Made by a program: the position numbers and the translations under genes. Source: Hedera helix (lineage: Eukaryota > Streptophyta > Magnoliopsida > Apiales > Araliaceae). From it: a stretch of 64,000 bases of DNA. The stretch covers positions 30,074,773 to 30,138,772 of the forward strand of contig OX359278.1 of assembly GCA_947179155.2 (NCBI GenBank), read 5' to 3'. The notes beneath the pieces were generated by a model. It worked only from the letters and a program-made list of their open reading frames with translations, was not told where the DNA came from and did not search any database. How positions within the stretch are numbered: the first letter of the stretch is position 1; each line of letters begins with the position of its first letter. Shown one piece after another: positions 11,948 to 24,113 of this stretch.

Positions 11948-12985
11948 TGATAAACCCATAATTATGCATTTTAATATTCCCATATTTATTATTTTATATG
12001 TTTATTTTATTTAATTAATATATTTTATTCTGTTTTGCAGGAAATATATAAATAATTGAAGTTGAGTTGGAAAAGGAGTTCTAGAAACTTACAAGTTGAT
12101 TTTTATTTGGACTCCAATAAAGAGTTGGATACCATGTAAAAGTTGAAGTCAATAAGGAAAGAGGAGTCCAAGCTATTCCAAATTAGATTAGGGTTCAATT
12201 TATTTTCTCTATAAATAGGAGTCTTATTTTAGAGAGTAGGAGCATAATTTATTTTCTTATTCTTCTTCTAGGAGTAGGAGCATGGAGTTGTTTTGCTACT
12301 TTTATAACAATTGCTCAGTAGTTTAATAAAGTTTCTTTTTAATATTATTCAATTAATTTTTATTTTGTTTCATGTAATTTATATTAGTAGTTTTAAATTT
12401 TGTTTTTCTTTATTATTAATTTTAGGGATAGCTAAATTTCTAATATCTAGGATGAAGATGAAATTAAATATTGCATATTAATTATATTCTTTCCGTTCCA
12501 ATATTAATGTCTAATTGTTTATTTCTTCAATTTTATCTTCGTGCATAATTCGTTTTTGTTCTAAATTAATTGCGAGGTTTTGATAAGTTATTGTTAAGAT
12601 ATGAGTTTTTCATAATTCATGCTTACTCAATGAAGTTTTGATGAGTTATAGTTAATCCTTAAATTTTCACAATCTATACTTGCCCATATTAATTATATGA
12701 ATCACTATTTTTAAAGGGAAGGAAAAATAAATGGAAATTAATTAAGGAAAGGAAGAATTTAATTATTATGTTAGTATTTAATAGATTCGGATTCCTATGT
12801 AGTTTTTCTCATTATTAGTTTTTGTTATTAATTTTTAATTTACATTTCCACTTTTTATTTCTAATTTGTTTGGAATATAAATTAAGGGAACATTATAATT
12901 AATTTAGTCTTTGTAGTTTGACATGTACTTGCCTATTCTTCAATTTGACATTGTGCACTTGCAGTTACTATTTTTTATCACATCA
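11948..12985 (+). repeat. 3' LTR of the Athila-like element
   Basis: Direct repeat of 5976-7035, 1038 bp, ending ATCACATCA and followed by the TSD ACAAT. TATA box conserved at 12210-12217. Confidence 0.9.
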
Positions 12986-15900
12986 ACAATTATTACTATA
13001 ATCTAGGTATTAAACCTTAAATGAATACAAACGGTACGTTTGAATACAACCTTCAACTCTATTCCATTCCAGAATCGCAATCTTTAAACATTCTATTACA
13101 ACTTTGAGATCATATGTATAGTGACTCAATTACCCCATCTATTATCCTCATACATAAAGGACAACCTCTACAAATGATCTTAAATAATCTATACATGTTC
13201 TTTCAACATTTAGGTTTGCTATTTTGTAGCACATTAAAACATTACCTAATCGCAAATATTACACAAGGAATGTAATTTAATCTATCGCAAGTTTTACTAT
13301 AAAGGCATCTACGCTTCAATCTTGATGACTCGTTAGTCAATCTTCATCTCCCTCTACCAGAGTAATCCGCTTTCCCAAGCTGCTCTGTAATGTTTCATTT
13401 TATGCAAGAGTGAGCACGACAGCTCAACAAGTCTAATAGTTTCACATATCACATAAACATATTTCATCATGCTTCATACATCTCATGCTTTACAATGACT
13501 ACATATCTCATGCCTATCATGCTTTGCATTTATTTTATGATTCATGTTATTCATGCATATCATTTATAATTTCATACAGTTCAATATATATAGAGCAATT
13601 AACTTAATCATCTACTGCATATCAACAGTTTATTTTAATTTGTATCACAAAAAGCACATTACCACATTATTGCACATAATAATTTATGCACACATAATAA
13701 TTTTATAGTATTCTAAATCAGGCACATAATGCAACACATTCTGAAAAACTTGCCTGGACTTGTATAACCAGTTTACGCTAATCTTTCACGTTCCTTGCAT
13801 CGCCTATACAGTATGTGAGATCAACGGTGCACAATATCAGTCACAGTTTGACTAAATACTAAACCTTTAAAGATATTTATTTCTTCTTATCGTCCCCTTT
13901 TAAGTCAATAGGGTTAATTTCATATTTTAGTCTCTCGTTGACTTGACTCAGTGTTTCATATTCAACACCGTAAATCTTTTGTACAAACTATGCAATTCTG
14001 ACATTTATTAATGTCAATGCATTAATGCCTGGACCTTATTTCTGTTTAGGTCGAACAACTAATTAGTCACTAATGGACCATACCCTTGGTTTAACTTAAT
14101 CACATCATTTAACTCGATGATTTATCATAATATTACCTCCCTTGGTTAATATTTTAAACTCTTACTATTAATTAGTAATAACTTATAATGTTATTTAATT
14201 GTTAAATAACACTTTAAATAATCATTACTATTATTAATTCATTTTTAATAATACTTTACCTTAATCATTATTATTACTCTTTTAATAATAATTTAATTGC
14301 TTGCTAGTATTATTACCCTTTAATAATATTTTAATGGACTTCTCATTATTATTAATTATTTTAATAATAATTTAATTGTTCATCAATATTATTAACCATT
14401 TAATAATATTTGAAATCCTTACGTATCATTAGTAATTATTTAATAATGATTCAACCCTTAACTATTATTATTCAATAGTTAATTACTTGTTAAATAATAT
14501 TATTAATTCTTTAATAATATTTTAAATTAATTACATATCATTATTAATTATTGAATAATGATTTAATTCTTAACTATTATCATTTAATAGTTAATCATTA
14601 ATATTATCAATATATTTTAATTACTTAATAATCTTCTTTCGATTAAGTAATAATTTATTACACTTAATTACCATGTAATTATTATTTAATATGAATTAAT
14701 TAACTAATTATCCGTACTCATTATTAATATTAATTAAATAATAAACAATTATACTATTAACTCTAACATCCTTTGATTACTATTTAATATATTAAATAGT
14801 AAGCAATTAACCCTCTTTGATTATTATTTAATGTTAATTAATTAAATAATTAATTATCTCTATTTATTAGATACTCTTAACTAAACAATAAATAATTAGT
14901 TTAAACACTTTCTCATAATTTAATTACTATTTAATATCACTTAAATAATAATTACTTAGTTACTTCCTTTATTTACTATTTAATACCTGATTAAATAATA
15001 AATAATTTATTTATTTTCTCCAAACATGTTGATATTATTATTAAATACTTAAAGAACATATTTAAGATTTAATAACAATTTATTTATAATTTTCTTGAAT
15101 TATTAGCTAGTTAGTCACAAATTAATGTACCTTTACACCATAAATAATATGAAAAATACCAATTTTCGAAAATAATACTATCTCCAGACATATAACACTT
15201 CAAATAATCAGTAGGTTATTTATTCATATTTTTCCAAAATTTAAAAATGTTTTTTATTATTTTTCATACATTTAGGAAGCTTTTATCATTAAATAATTAT
15301 GAAAAATAGTTACTGACATTATAAAAATACCATTAAATTCTAAATAATAGTACACGAAATTTTAAGCAATTTTTTAGTTTGGACCGTCGCCGGAATTGGA
15401 CGAAAAATGGGTGAACCGGCCACTGAAATGCTCCGGCCGGTTCACCGGAAAAAAACCGGCAGTTGATTTTTCCCTTATTCCAGATTCTGCCAACTTTGGG
15501 GTCTTGGAGAAAAACATTAATAACTCGAGTTCTATTACTCTGATGGAGCTCTACTTTATATTGTTGTAATCGTGACTTCCCGAACTACAATTTTCCATTA
15601 TTGAATTAATTTTTTGGATAAGATTTGACCACTGAAAATAGCCTACAACTGGACTGTTCATGCAAAACTTCCGACAGTGGGGTGTTTGAGTAGAAAAATC
15701 ATATCTCACTCGTTTTAAATTGGATTTTAGTCATTCAAGTTGGAGAATTTTCATAACTTCAAGATCTAGCATAAAAAATTGACGGATTATGATTCTGACT
15801 TACGGATCATGAACAGTAATTCCGGGAATGAGGCTACTCGATTTTTAGTTTTCCGATAAACATCATTTTACAACTTTTGCTAAGTTTTTCCACATAAATG

Positions 15901-17478
15901 CTTATGGATCCATACCAAAAATCCATGAAACACTTATTTAACATATCTAGCATGTATCTAGACATAAAGAACATAAAAATGGTATTTTTACCATTTATTT
16001 CTTATTTTAATCACATAACAAACATAACTAGTGTTTTTAGGATTTTCTAACCTTTTTGTTTTGCGTGCTTGCTTTCTCTTCCTTCCAAAATAGGAGATGA
16101 ACCTCCAAGCTCTTCTCCTAAGCTTGACTCAGTTGAACTCGGTGAAACTCACTATGAACTCATTTTATTTTTCTTTGCTCATCGAGTTAACTCACTCCTT
16201 ATTAGCTCACAATAAAAGGGCTCTCTAGTAAACTTGACAAACTCTCACTCAAGTGAGCTAAGGCTCATATTTATAGTAGTATAAATCTATACATACACAC
16301 CTATATGTATAGAATGGACCTCAACTTTATTCCAAAATTCTAGTAATAACCTTGAGTGTTCCATACACTAGTTCAAACAAGCAAAATGGATAAATTTTGA
16401 AGTCCAAGTACTCCACCATTCCACCGGCCATGCCCCTTGAATTGACCAAATTTTCATTTATTTTTATTCCCAAATTTGATATATATTACTTCCTTCTAGA
16501 AGCTTGCTCAATTAGGTCAAAATTTGGGCTTTGAATTTAATCATTTGGGTCAACTATTCATCTTGGTTGGGCTACTATAGCACCAAATTATTTTACCAAC
16601 ATTGGGCTCAAACATTAATATATTAGCCTCCAAATTTAAATAAATCATTGGGCTTACCTAATTAAATTAATACAACCAACATACAAATCTATACGTAATT
16701 AATTAAGTGGACTTGTTAAAAAAAATATATGAGCTAGCCTACTAGTATTTAACTACTAGTTGAACTATTAATTAATATTATTAATATTTCACATAGTTAT
16801 TATTAATTAATAATTATATTAATTAATTTACATAACCCAATTATACTTGCCCTAATTAAGCCTCATTGAATCCTAATTAGGGTGTCTCAACATACTACTC
16901 GCTCGATATTAATTTTCTAGGTTTGTTCGTCAGCTTAATAACCCATTTGATAGAACAACCTTAAAATAAATCCTCGAATATTTAAATATTCATAATACCC
17001 TTTCCTAGGGTTTACAATAATCACCCTTCATTAATTCACTAATTTAGAAATTTAAATTCTAAATTTTATTTATAACATTATTAAATTTTTGGGTTCATTT
17101 CAACTAGGTTGGCTTAAATCGAATTACCATAACGATACCTAGCTTATCTTATCCATCAAATAATTCATCGAATTTTTAAGGTATCATACTACCTTGTTTT
17201 ACCTTAGTGAAAATTCCCTTATCTATCGAGTCATTAATCGCATCCTGAGTTAATGACTGATTTACTCGCCCCTCTAAGGCATCTCTGCTCCAAGAGAAAA
17301 TTTTCAGGGTTCTACAACACTTGAACCTCCCAGGTTCTTACTAACACGTATATAAAAAAAAAATTATCCATCTATTTTCACCCTTCTCAAAGAACTAGGT
17401 TTTTAAATTTTACAACCTTTATTAATCTCCTCAATATTTTCATTAAAAAAAATATTGTTAAATATTCGGGTTATTACA
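12986..17478 (-). repeat. 5' LTR of the LARD element, main segment
   Basis: Resumes after the Athila-like insertion and ends GGGTTATTACA at 17478. With 5861-5975 it makes an LTR of about 4.6 kb. 14036-17478 is the directly repeated part. The inverted repeat GGTGAACCGGCC...CGGCCGGTTCACC near 15408-15450 is intact here but decayed in the other copy. No ORF of note. Confidence 0.85.
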
Positions 17479-17860
17479 TATATATCATTTAATGGGCAAT
17501 TAAAGTTGCCTGAAATCTAATTTCATGTTTAAAAAAAACTCTTTATTGTAATTATAAAATCATGTAAAATAACCATTTATTTTAATTTTTGAAAAAACTT
17601 CATTAAAAAATAAAATTCAGATTATGCTAACCAACGCCCCAGCACTGCAATATAAGCTTGTTACAGCACCCCGACGCTTGACCAAAAATCCAGATTCTGC
17701 AGAACCAATTTTATTGTTTTGTGATTTTGAGGAAAAACACGATTTTTACAATTTGTTTTCAAAACTCTTGATTTTATTCAACATGTTATGCCCAATAAAT
17801 TATTTTAAACACATACACATACATATGCGGAATCAAAACAATTAATAATTAGCATAAGTT

Positions 17861-17875
17861 TGGCTCTTGATGTAG
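17861..17875 (-). promoter_or_regulatory. Degenerate primer-binding site of the copia remnant
   Basis: TGGCTCTTGATGTAG is the diverged complement of TGGCATCAAGAGCCA seen beside the intact copia LTR at 39234. It lies one base from the LTR end TG at 17877. Confidence 0.6.
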
Positions 17876-17876
17876 C

Positions 17877-18500
17877 TGTTAGTTTGTAAAAATAAGTCAT
17901 ACATACAATCAAATTGTATAACGCAACGAATGCATACAATAAATTATATTTACAATTTTTGTACAAACCAAATTCTAGGATCTTTCTTATGCGATATTTA
18001 TTAATTGATGAAGGATAAAGAATTATCCCTTTGTAGATTCAACTCTTGAACAACTACGAGTTTACCTCCCTTTAATGCTTTGTGTTCTTTGATTAGAATC
18101 TACGAATTAACGTTAGCTACCCAAGTGTGTCACCTCTAAAGGTGATCCACCAAGAGATCTATGAATTCAAAAAATAGATTTTGGTTTCTCCAAACCATGG
18201 GTTGCTAGCCCTAATTATTTATATATCTCTCTCTAACTCTTAGATGTAGAGAATTATGAAAAGTATTCTCCAATACTTGTTAATAGAGTATCAACCCAAT
18301 CCATAATAAGACTTATCTTATTTATAGAAATGTTAACCCCTCCTAAACTCCTTAGGAGTAGAGTTTTAATTTAACTCATATTCTAATTAGAAACTAAATT
18401 AATTTAATATAATAATTACAATTCATAAACCATTTAGGAACTTAATTATTTATAATGAATGTACTTCTTATTAATTAATTCCTAAAGCATTTAAGAACTA

Positions 18501-18569
<69 letters not shown>

Positions 18570-19795
18570 TATAATAATAATAATAATAATCATCATCTTA
18601 TTAATTTAGAATTAGTATTCTCAAAATACTTAATTATAAATATTAAGCTATTTAATTTATTTTATCAACATAGTATAAATTAAATATACTTAATTTATTA
18701 TTACCATTATGCCATCCACTTCTAAAATAAATATTTTTCTTTTGTGGTGTGACCCTTTAGGTTCAATATTATCCCGGTTCTAGAATAAAAATATTAGAAC
18801 AATTCTATTATTATTTATAATGATAAATTAAACTCCTTTAATTTATTTATAAATAAATACTTATTTATTCCACAATAAAGGTTATCCACCTTAGCAATTC
18901 ATGACTTTTTGTATAATATGAATATCAACGTTTGATCACAAAGAACTTATTCCGCGAATAGTTACCATTCAATTGAATCCTTCTACCATATAATGTCCCA
19001 ATCAAATATAAGATATGGAATTATTATCAAATCTTATGTTATTTGATCATATTAATTTCAATTCTTAAATGCACAACTCTAATATAAATTAGAAACTCCT
19101 TCCTAATTTTCAATCTATCTTGGTCAATGATTTATAAGTTGTCATTTATCGAATTACATATGACATACTCTTCCTTTATTGGAAGTGGTAGATCATTTGT
19201 CAATCATCTACTTCCATGAACAACTTATTATACCCGAACCTATCCTTTGTTATACCCATATAGTCTAAAGGAATATGACAAAGTATAACTCCTCGTACAA
19301 AAGGTACTACGATGATCTCAAGTCTAAAGATCACTTGTACTACTAACACATTAGGAAATCCTATTGACAGATAAGTAAAACTCATTAGGTGTTCCTTAAG
19401 TGAGTCATGTTTGGTGAACTTATTCTCTACTAAGCACCTACATACTTTCTTCAGTATTTCCACACAAATGATTATAAGATCAGTCATCCTCTTCAAAAGA
19501 TCAAGCATAGTATGTACTAATATATCCGGATTCACTAATTCCAATTGTAGTGATCTCAAGATTAGGAACATTTTAGTTTTTGAGCTGTCTTAAATTTATA
19601 TCTCATTAACATGATCAACATCATGATTCTAAAAGTATTGCTCAAAACTATTGGTTTATCCATTTAATTAATTCAACCAATTAATCATAAATAGAGAAAT
19701 GCCTTTAAATAAATTTTTTATTAATAAACGAATAAGATTATAAAGTATATGCTTATCACATCAAATGTGATTGGCTTAAGGGCATACTACTTTTA
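17877..19795 (-). repeat. Copia 5' LTR, diverged copy
   Basis: Reading the minus strand, it parallels the young copia LTR from the AGTAGTATGCCC start (here at 19780-19795, with terminal CA changed to TA) to the ACAAACC end. The block 19200-19571 has an uninterrupted minus-strand frame of 123 codons aligning with a frame in the younger LTRs. I read this as shared LTR sequence, not a gene. Confidence 0.85.
18500..18588. repeat. (ATA)n / (AAT)n microsatellite
   Basis: About 89 bp of nearly pure AAT repeat with one ATT interruption. The same site in the young copia LTRs (38608-38645, 46282-46317) has a short imperfect TTA array, so the tract has expanded in this old copy. Confidence 0.95.
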
Positions 19796-20190
19796 GGGGA
19801 GACTCGTGCAATTCAGGAGAAGTATAAGATTTCAGTTAAGGAGATTCCATATCTAGAGAATGCTGAATAGAGGATGGAAAGCAACACTATTGAAGGAGAA
19901 TATCGTAGAGTGTATGATTTATTCTATTGTCTCCTAATAGACTTCAAGCTTTAGCTTTACGAGACTACAACTTTCAACACTACCCCCCATCTAGATGCAA
20001 TTTTGCTAGAAGGAAAATCACCAATGGGACTGAAGCTGAATCCTCCTCTACTAGATCTTCGCAGAAGTTTGTATACCTCAACCCACTATTAATGAATAAA
20101 GATGGAGCTAGGCTCACCAAAAATAAGGAGATAGGGCTAAACTTGAGCTGTAAAATGTTTATAGGATCCAACTCTGCGAATGTAGAGTGA
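19796..20190 (+). pseudogene. Decayed coding segment upstream of the gag-like frame
   Basis: One frame reads through acidic sequence (EKYKISVKEIPYLENAE) to a TAG at 19868 and goes on with EGEYRRVYDLFYCLL. After 19927 another frame is open to 20190. This looks like an old reading frame broken by stops and a frameshift. I do not recognise the protein and infer only that it belongs to the retroelement. Confidence 0.4.
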
Positions 20191-20554
20191 CACCATACTA
20201 AAGGTACAAATTCTTAAACCTTAAGTTCTTTTGAACTTTCTTTTCTTTTCTTCTCTAACTCATCTAACCCCACGATCATGGATTCCTAAAACTCTACGTT
20301 TGTAGAACAAACCCAGACACTTACCTCACTTATACATAATACATTTTTTTCATCTCAAACCACCCCTGAACGTATATACTCCAGATCACCTTTTCCAACC
20401 CACTTTCCGATCATAGAGTCCCCTAACTCTCCGATTGTAAAGTCACCAAATACTTTTACAAAAGTACCTTCAACCTCTCATACCTATATAGATATACTTT
20501 GTACCTCATACACCAAATATCTTATATTTAGAGTTCATACACAATCAAACTTCA
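20191..20554 (+). other. Unassigned stretch between two decayed coding blocks
   Basis: TC-rich then AC-rich sequence with ACTCTACGTTTGTAGA near 20290 and a similar CTCTCCGATTGTAAAG near 20425, related to the CTCTACGATC word common in the SIRE-like element. No clear frame. Confidence 0.4.
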
Positions 20555-21500
20555 ATGAAATCTACTTTTGAAGAAATAAATTTAGAAGACAGATCCAACT
20601 TTGAATCAATAATGGAGAAACTTTACACTAGATTGTCCATTGTACCACCCAAGACTCAGCTTACTCATATGCTAAAGGAAGTTATAAATGAATGTAGCTT
20701 TGGTTTTAAACAGATTGCCCAAGGAGTGTAGAAGAGTCTCATTCATGTTGCCAAATCTGCTACAAAGGTGCCAAATAGTATCATTGAGAAGTTTGGCAAG
20801 CGCATGGACACATTTATAGAAATCATTGAAGACACCTTGAGAAAATGTGATGAAATTTATTTCAATAAGATTGATTCTCACATTGAAGCAGTTAAAGCTC
20901 TTTAGGATTCTAATTCCGCGTCCATAAAGCTTCTTTTAAATAAAGTTTTTGATGTGAGCTCTAATTACATTAACTTTAAATTACTTGTACATAACATAAT
21001 TGAACGAAATGACAATGTAATGGAACTAGTACACAAACAAAAGCAAGATTCAAACATGTAATTTACTAAAATAAAGGAGGAACCCTCCCTTACAAAAGGT
21101 CAACTCCGAGAGCTAATAAACATAATTCGAGAATTAACTAAGGAGGTTATTGAACTAAGAAAATAGGTTACCAAAAAGGGGGAGAGGATACCAAGTAAAA
21201 TTCCACAATCATCAGTTTTTCCTTCTAGATCTCAGTTTGTTAATCAATCTGGATCATCGAGTGGAGTAATTCCCACTAGCAGAAGGCTCCCAACAATTAG
21301 TGCCCCAGATATGATAATCAAAATCTACAAGGGGTGCACATTGCAGGAGAAGAGCAAATCTAAATTCTTTTCAAGCCTAAAGAAATCAAATATGAAATGA
21401 TACAGAAAGAGGAAGAACGAAAGAGTCTCTATGATAGGAAAAGAGGGGAAGAAAGGAGGAACCCTCATAGGAGTCGTCCTTATAAAAGATCAAGAAGTTG
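20555..21500 (+). pseudogene. Gag-like retroelement protein, broken by four stops and a frameshift
   Basis: From ATG 20555 one frame runs to about 21396 with in-frame stops TAG 20729, TAG 20903, TAA 21059 and TAG 21164. A shift then leads to a very charged C-terminal frame (KYEMIQKEEERKSLYDRK and Arg-rich end) stopping near 21500. The body is helical and coiled-coil-like, rich in Lys, Glu and Ile, as in the interrupted frame of the SIRE-like element at 36885-48767. I see no zinc knuckle, protease or polymerase motif. A structural gag-like role is inference from position before the polypurine tract. Confidence 0.55.
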
Positions 21501-21716
21501 AAAGTAGCTCAGCGTATTTTTTTTTATTCTTTTGTAAATCTCTTATAATTTTTTTTCTGTACTTTATGTAACTCATTCTTTACAATCAATAAAAAATCAT
21601 TCTTTTCTTTAGACAATACATTTACTCACTACATATTAAGACATGTTTAGTTTATGAATTATCTTGCCTATTAGAAAATTGATGATTGGTTGAAAATACT
21701 TGTTTTGTTATCATCA

Positions 21717-21729
21717 AATAAGGAGAGAT
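21717..21729 (+). promoter_or_regulatory. Polypurine tract of the SIRE-like remnant
   Basis: AATAAGGAGAGAT immediately precedes TGCTAGTACTTAC, the likely LTR start, in the context TTATCATCAAATAAGGAGAGAT. Confidence 0.6.
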
Positions 21730-22882
21730 TGCTAGTACTTACATTTATATGGTTCCTTTATTTGATTTGATGATGATTATAATTAATATATATTTGTAAA
21801 AATAAGTAAATTTTATAAATTTCTTAAGATATTCTATGTAAAAGGACTTCGGTAGGGATCATATTTGTTAAGTTGATCGAAATCGTAGAGTATAACAATG
21901 TAATCCTTTTATTAGCTAAGTTATCCAAGGCAATTCAATTTTTCATCAAGCAGAAGACAAACTCACTGTAAGATTGTAGAGTGAATAGAAACCTTTTAGA
22001 GATTTTAAAGTGAAGTGTTAAATCATAGAGTCAGATCGCAGAGCCACTACAAAATCGTAAGGCATGAATTGTTGGACAAAGTTACTCAACGATCACAAGA
22101 CCAACCAAACGATTTTAGGCCAATTCAACAAAAAATGTAGAGTGAAGTTTCCTAACATGTTAGTGGCAAGGTTAGGACATGGGTCATAAACCTTAACACT
22201 CATTTCTCAATGATGATCTTCAAATGCGTTTGTGATAAGGACGAGACAATACAGTTTTATCCAAATATAGTACTATGGAAAGCTACTTGACACGTGTCTG
22301 CTGTTACACCAAATATAGTACTATGGAAAGCTACTTGAAATGGTATAGCAGACAACAACTCAAAGTTAAAGGAATTAAAATTAACAAGTGTCCTAGACAA
22401 ATTGGAGTAATAGTAAAAATCCAATGGGATAATTCCAAGGAGACATTATAAAAGAATTGTTGCCCCAAAAATTGAAGTTAACGATCAAGCTCTAAAATTC
22501 CAAGTGCTCAAATAGACTTAACTCTACGATTCTAAGAAAATCAATTTGCTACTAAGTCATTTGAAAAAGAGCCTAAAGCAACTTAGCACTGATTCAAACG
22601 ACACTTCATTTTTAGTGATTTGCATATCTTAGTGATCTTGGAATAGCCTACTCTAAGTGACTAGCTTGATTCTTAGCGAATCTCTGGTTGTACTGGTTCT
22701 AAATGAATCCAGGTTTTTATAATCTCATCCTTAGCTGATCACCCTACTCACGGAGTAAAAGAGATGACTAGGAGACTTTTGTGCTTTGAACCTCTTAAAA
22801 ATTACCGTGTTCATTACTTTTCTACAAATTTACTATCATGTACTTTACGATTTATTACTCTACAGTTTGCTTTTGTGACTAA
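21730..22882 (+). repeat. Partial 3' LTR of the SIRE-like remnant
   Basis: Starts TGCTAGTACTTAC and carries several ATCGTAGAG-type words (for example near 21886). It is interrupted at 22883 by CACTA element 1. I could not find a convincing continuation after 54350, so its length is unknown. Confidence 0.5.
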
Positions 22883-23520
22883 CACTACTAGAATACTGGG
22901 CATCTGAAACTGATTTTTAGAGACGAACTAAGTTCCGTCTCTAATTCTACCAATTTGATATGGACATAGAAATCAAAATTTTGATATGTCTCGACATTTT
23001 TTGGATGTAAAAAACTAAGACGGATTTTGAAATCGCCATCATTGTCTCAACTTTTAGACAAAAATTTAGCCTTATCAAAAATTAAATATATATATTCTTT
23101 AATATTTTAAACGCGTTTTTGAAATAGATTTGAGACTAACAGTGCTCGTCTCAAATTAATAATAAAAAAGAAATAAATATTTAAATTTAAGGCGGATTAG
23201 AGACCAAAATTTCGATCTCAGACTTTTATTTTTCCTTAAAATATTAGTCTTCAATTCTCTATGAAATTAGAGACGAAATTAGGGACAGATATAAAAGTCT
23301 CAAAGATGATATATTTTAAAGTTATTTTTGTGACGGATTAGAAACTGACATTCCCCGACTCAAAATTTTATTTTCCCTCCAAATATCAGTCTCCAAGTTG
23401 TTTCTTATTTCAGAGACGGAATTAAAGAAGAATATGATAGTCTCAAAAACAATATTTTTTAAAATTATATTTGAGACAGATTAGAGACCGTCTATCTCAA
23501 AAATTTTAATTCCCCTCCGA
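22883..23520 (+). repeat. Left subterminal repeat region of CACTA 1
   Basis: Numerous copies of GAGACGGA, GGACGGATT-like and TCTCAAA words on both strands, for example near 22918, 23030, 23200, 23335 and 23470. This is the layout of transposase-binding subterminal repeats in CACTA elements. Confidence 0.7.
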
Positions 23521-23668
23521 CTACTTCCTCCTTATTTTTAGTCCCCGTTTGATCCTTATTTTCAGTTCCCGCTTGTTTAGTTCTCTTACAGTACTTCACC
23601 ATTTATGTTATGGTTCTCTCTCTACGTCGTTCACTGCTCAATCGTTCGCTTCTCTCTCTTATCAATAG
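23521..23668 (+). other. Predicted CT-rich leader exon in CACTA 1
   Basis: Pyrimidine-rich sequence (CTCTCTCTACGTCG, CTTCTCTCTCTTATC) just inside the subterminal repeats, ending in a strong donor AG/GTAAGT at 23668/23669. No protein frame. It resembles a plant 5' UTR and could start a transcript through the captured exons. The transcript itself is inference. Confidence 0.4.
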
Positions 23669-24113
23669 GTAAGTTATCTTAATACGTACATTATATATTT
23701 ACCCTTTTATGATTTTTATTTTCACAAATTTTCAAGCATTCAACCTCTTTGAAAGGTGAGTTTTCCGTACTAATTCATCTATTTATAATTACATGTATGT
23801 GTGTGTTAATAGATGTAATGTATTCAATAATTTAGCATGTGTGTTTTTAAGATGGTCTTAATGTTGATAATTTGTTGTTAAGGTGTTAGTAGAAATGTCT
23901 CAATGAGTAATTTATTGTTAAGAGTAATTTGTGGTTAAGAGTAATTTGTAATTTAGCCGTCATTTATCTCTGTTTTGTGAAGTTTGAATTACTAAATTGG
24001 TTAGTTTTCCATGAACAATTAGCAGTTAACTAATGGAAGTTTTGGGTGATTAATTAGTTTTGCTGAAGACGCTTGATTTATATGATGGTGCTTGTGATTT
24101 GTTTGTGAGGTAG

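Larger units (their letters stand above)
5976..12985 (+). mobile_element. Athila-like Ty3/gypsy element, gag-protease only (TR-GAG type)
   Basis: A 7.0-kb plus-strand element with LTRs 5976-7035 and 11948-12985, flanked by a perfect 5-bp TSD ACAAT (5971-5975 and 12986-12990). The primer-binding site matches the 3' end of tRNA-Asp, which is typical of Athila/Tat elements. Coding capacity ends after a gag and an aspartic-protease domain. Reverse transcriptase, RNase H and integrase are absent, so this copy needs an autonomous relative. By-eye LTR divergence is about 4 percent plus one indel of about 22 bp. It sits inside the 5' LTR of the LARD element. Confidence 0.92.
1..17478 (-). mobile_element. 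LARD-type large-LTR retrotransposon, non-autonomous, left end cut by the window
   Basis: The sequence at 1-3458 is repeated directly at 14036-17478, and both copies end in the same GGGTTATTACA. Next to the start of the right copy (5861) lies GCTCTGATACCAA, the complement of a tRNA-iMet primer-binding site. Beside the end of the left copy lies the complement of a purine tract. The element therefore reads on the minus strand, with its 5' LTR on the right. The LTRs are about 4.6 kb, larger than the 2.4-kb internal domain, which holds no gag, pol or other credible frame. That matches the LARD class, whose members depend on proteins from other elements. The 5' LTR is interrupted by the Athila-like element at 5976-12985. 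After the right border the sequence continues TATAT; the matching TSD copy would lie left of the window. Confidence 0.85.
17479..19795 (-). mobile_element. Old Ty1/copia remnant: 5' LTR plus start of leader
   Basis: The LTR (17877-19795) is a diverged reverse-oriented relative of the copia LTRs at 37404-39232 and 45075-46902. The leader next to it (17479-17860) is the reverse complement of the leader segment near 40035-40085, including the TTTAATTGCCCATTAAATGA block. The element was cut at 17478 by the LARD insertion, and the rest of its internal region is not in the window. Confidence 0.85.
19796..22882 (+). mobile_element. Remnant of a SIRE-like (Ty1/copia) non-autonomous element
   Basis: A plus-strand remnant holds a decayed gag-like frame, then ATCATCAAATAAGGAGAGAT, a SIRE-type polypurine context, and a partial 3' LTR starting at 21730. 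The same context on the minus strand borders the larger SIRE-like element at 33639-54293, and short words such as GTTAAGTTGATC and ATCGTAGAGT are shared by both LTRs. The left end abuts the copia remnant, so the 5' LTR is missing. The right end is broken by CACTA element 1. No reverse transcriptase is seen. Confidence 0.6.

Noticed and set aside
19200..19571. Minus-strand frame of 123 codons in the old copia LTR, similar to frames at 37674-37877 and 45345-45548
   Set aside because: It lies wholly inside an LTR. Codon-by-codon comparison shows about as many amino-acid changes as silent ones, so the similarity is shared LTR sequence without sign of protein constraint.
19796..22882. Possible pararetrovirus-derived sequence
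   Set aside because: No reverse transcriptase or movement-protein motif found. The polypurine context and LTR start fit a SIRE-like LTR element better.
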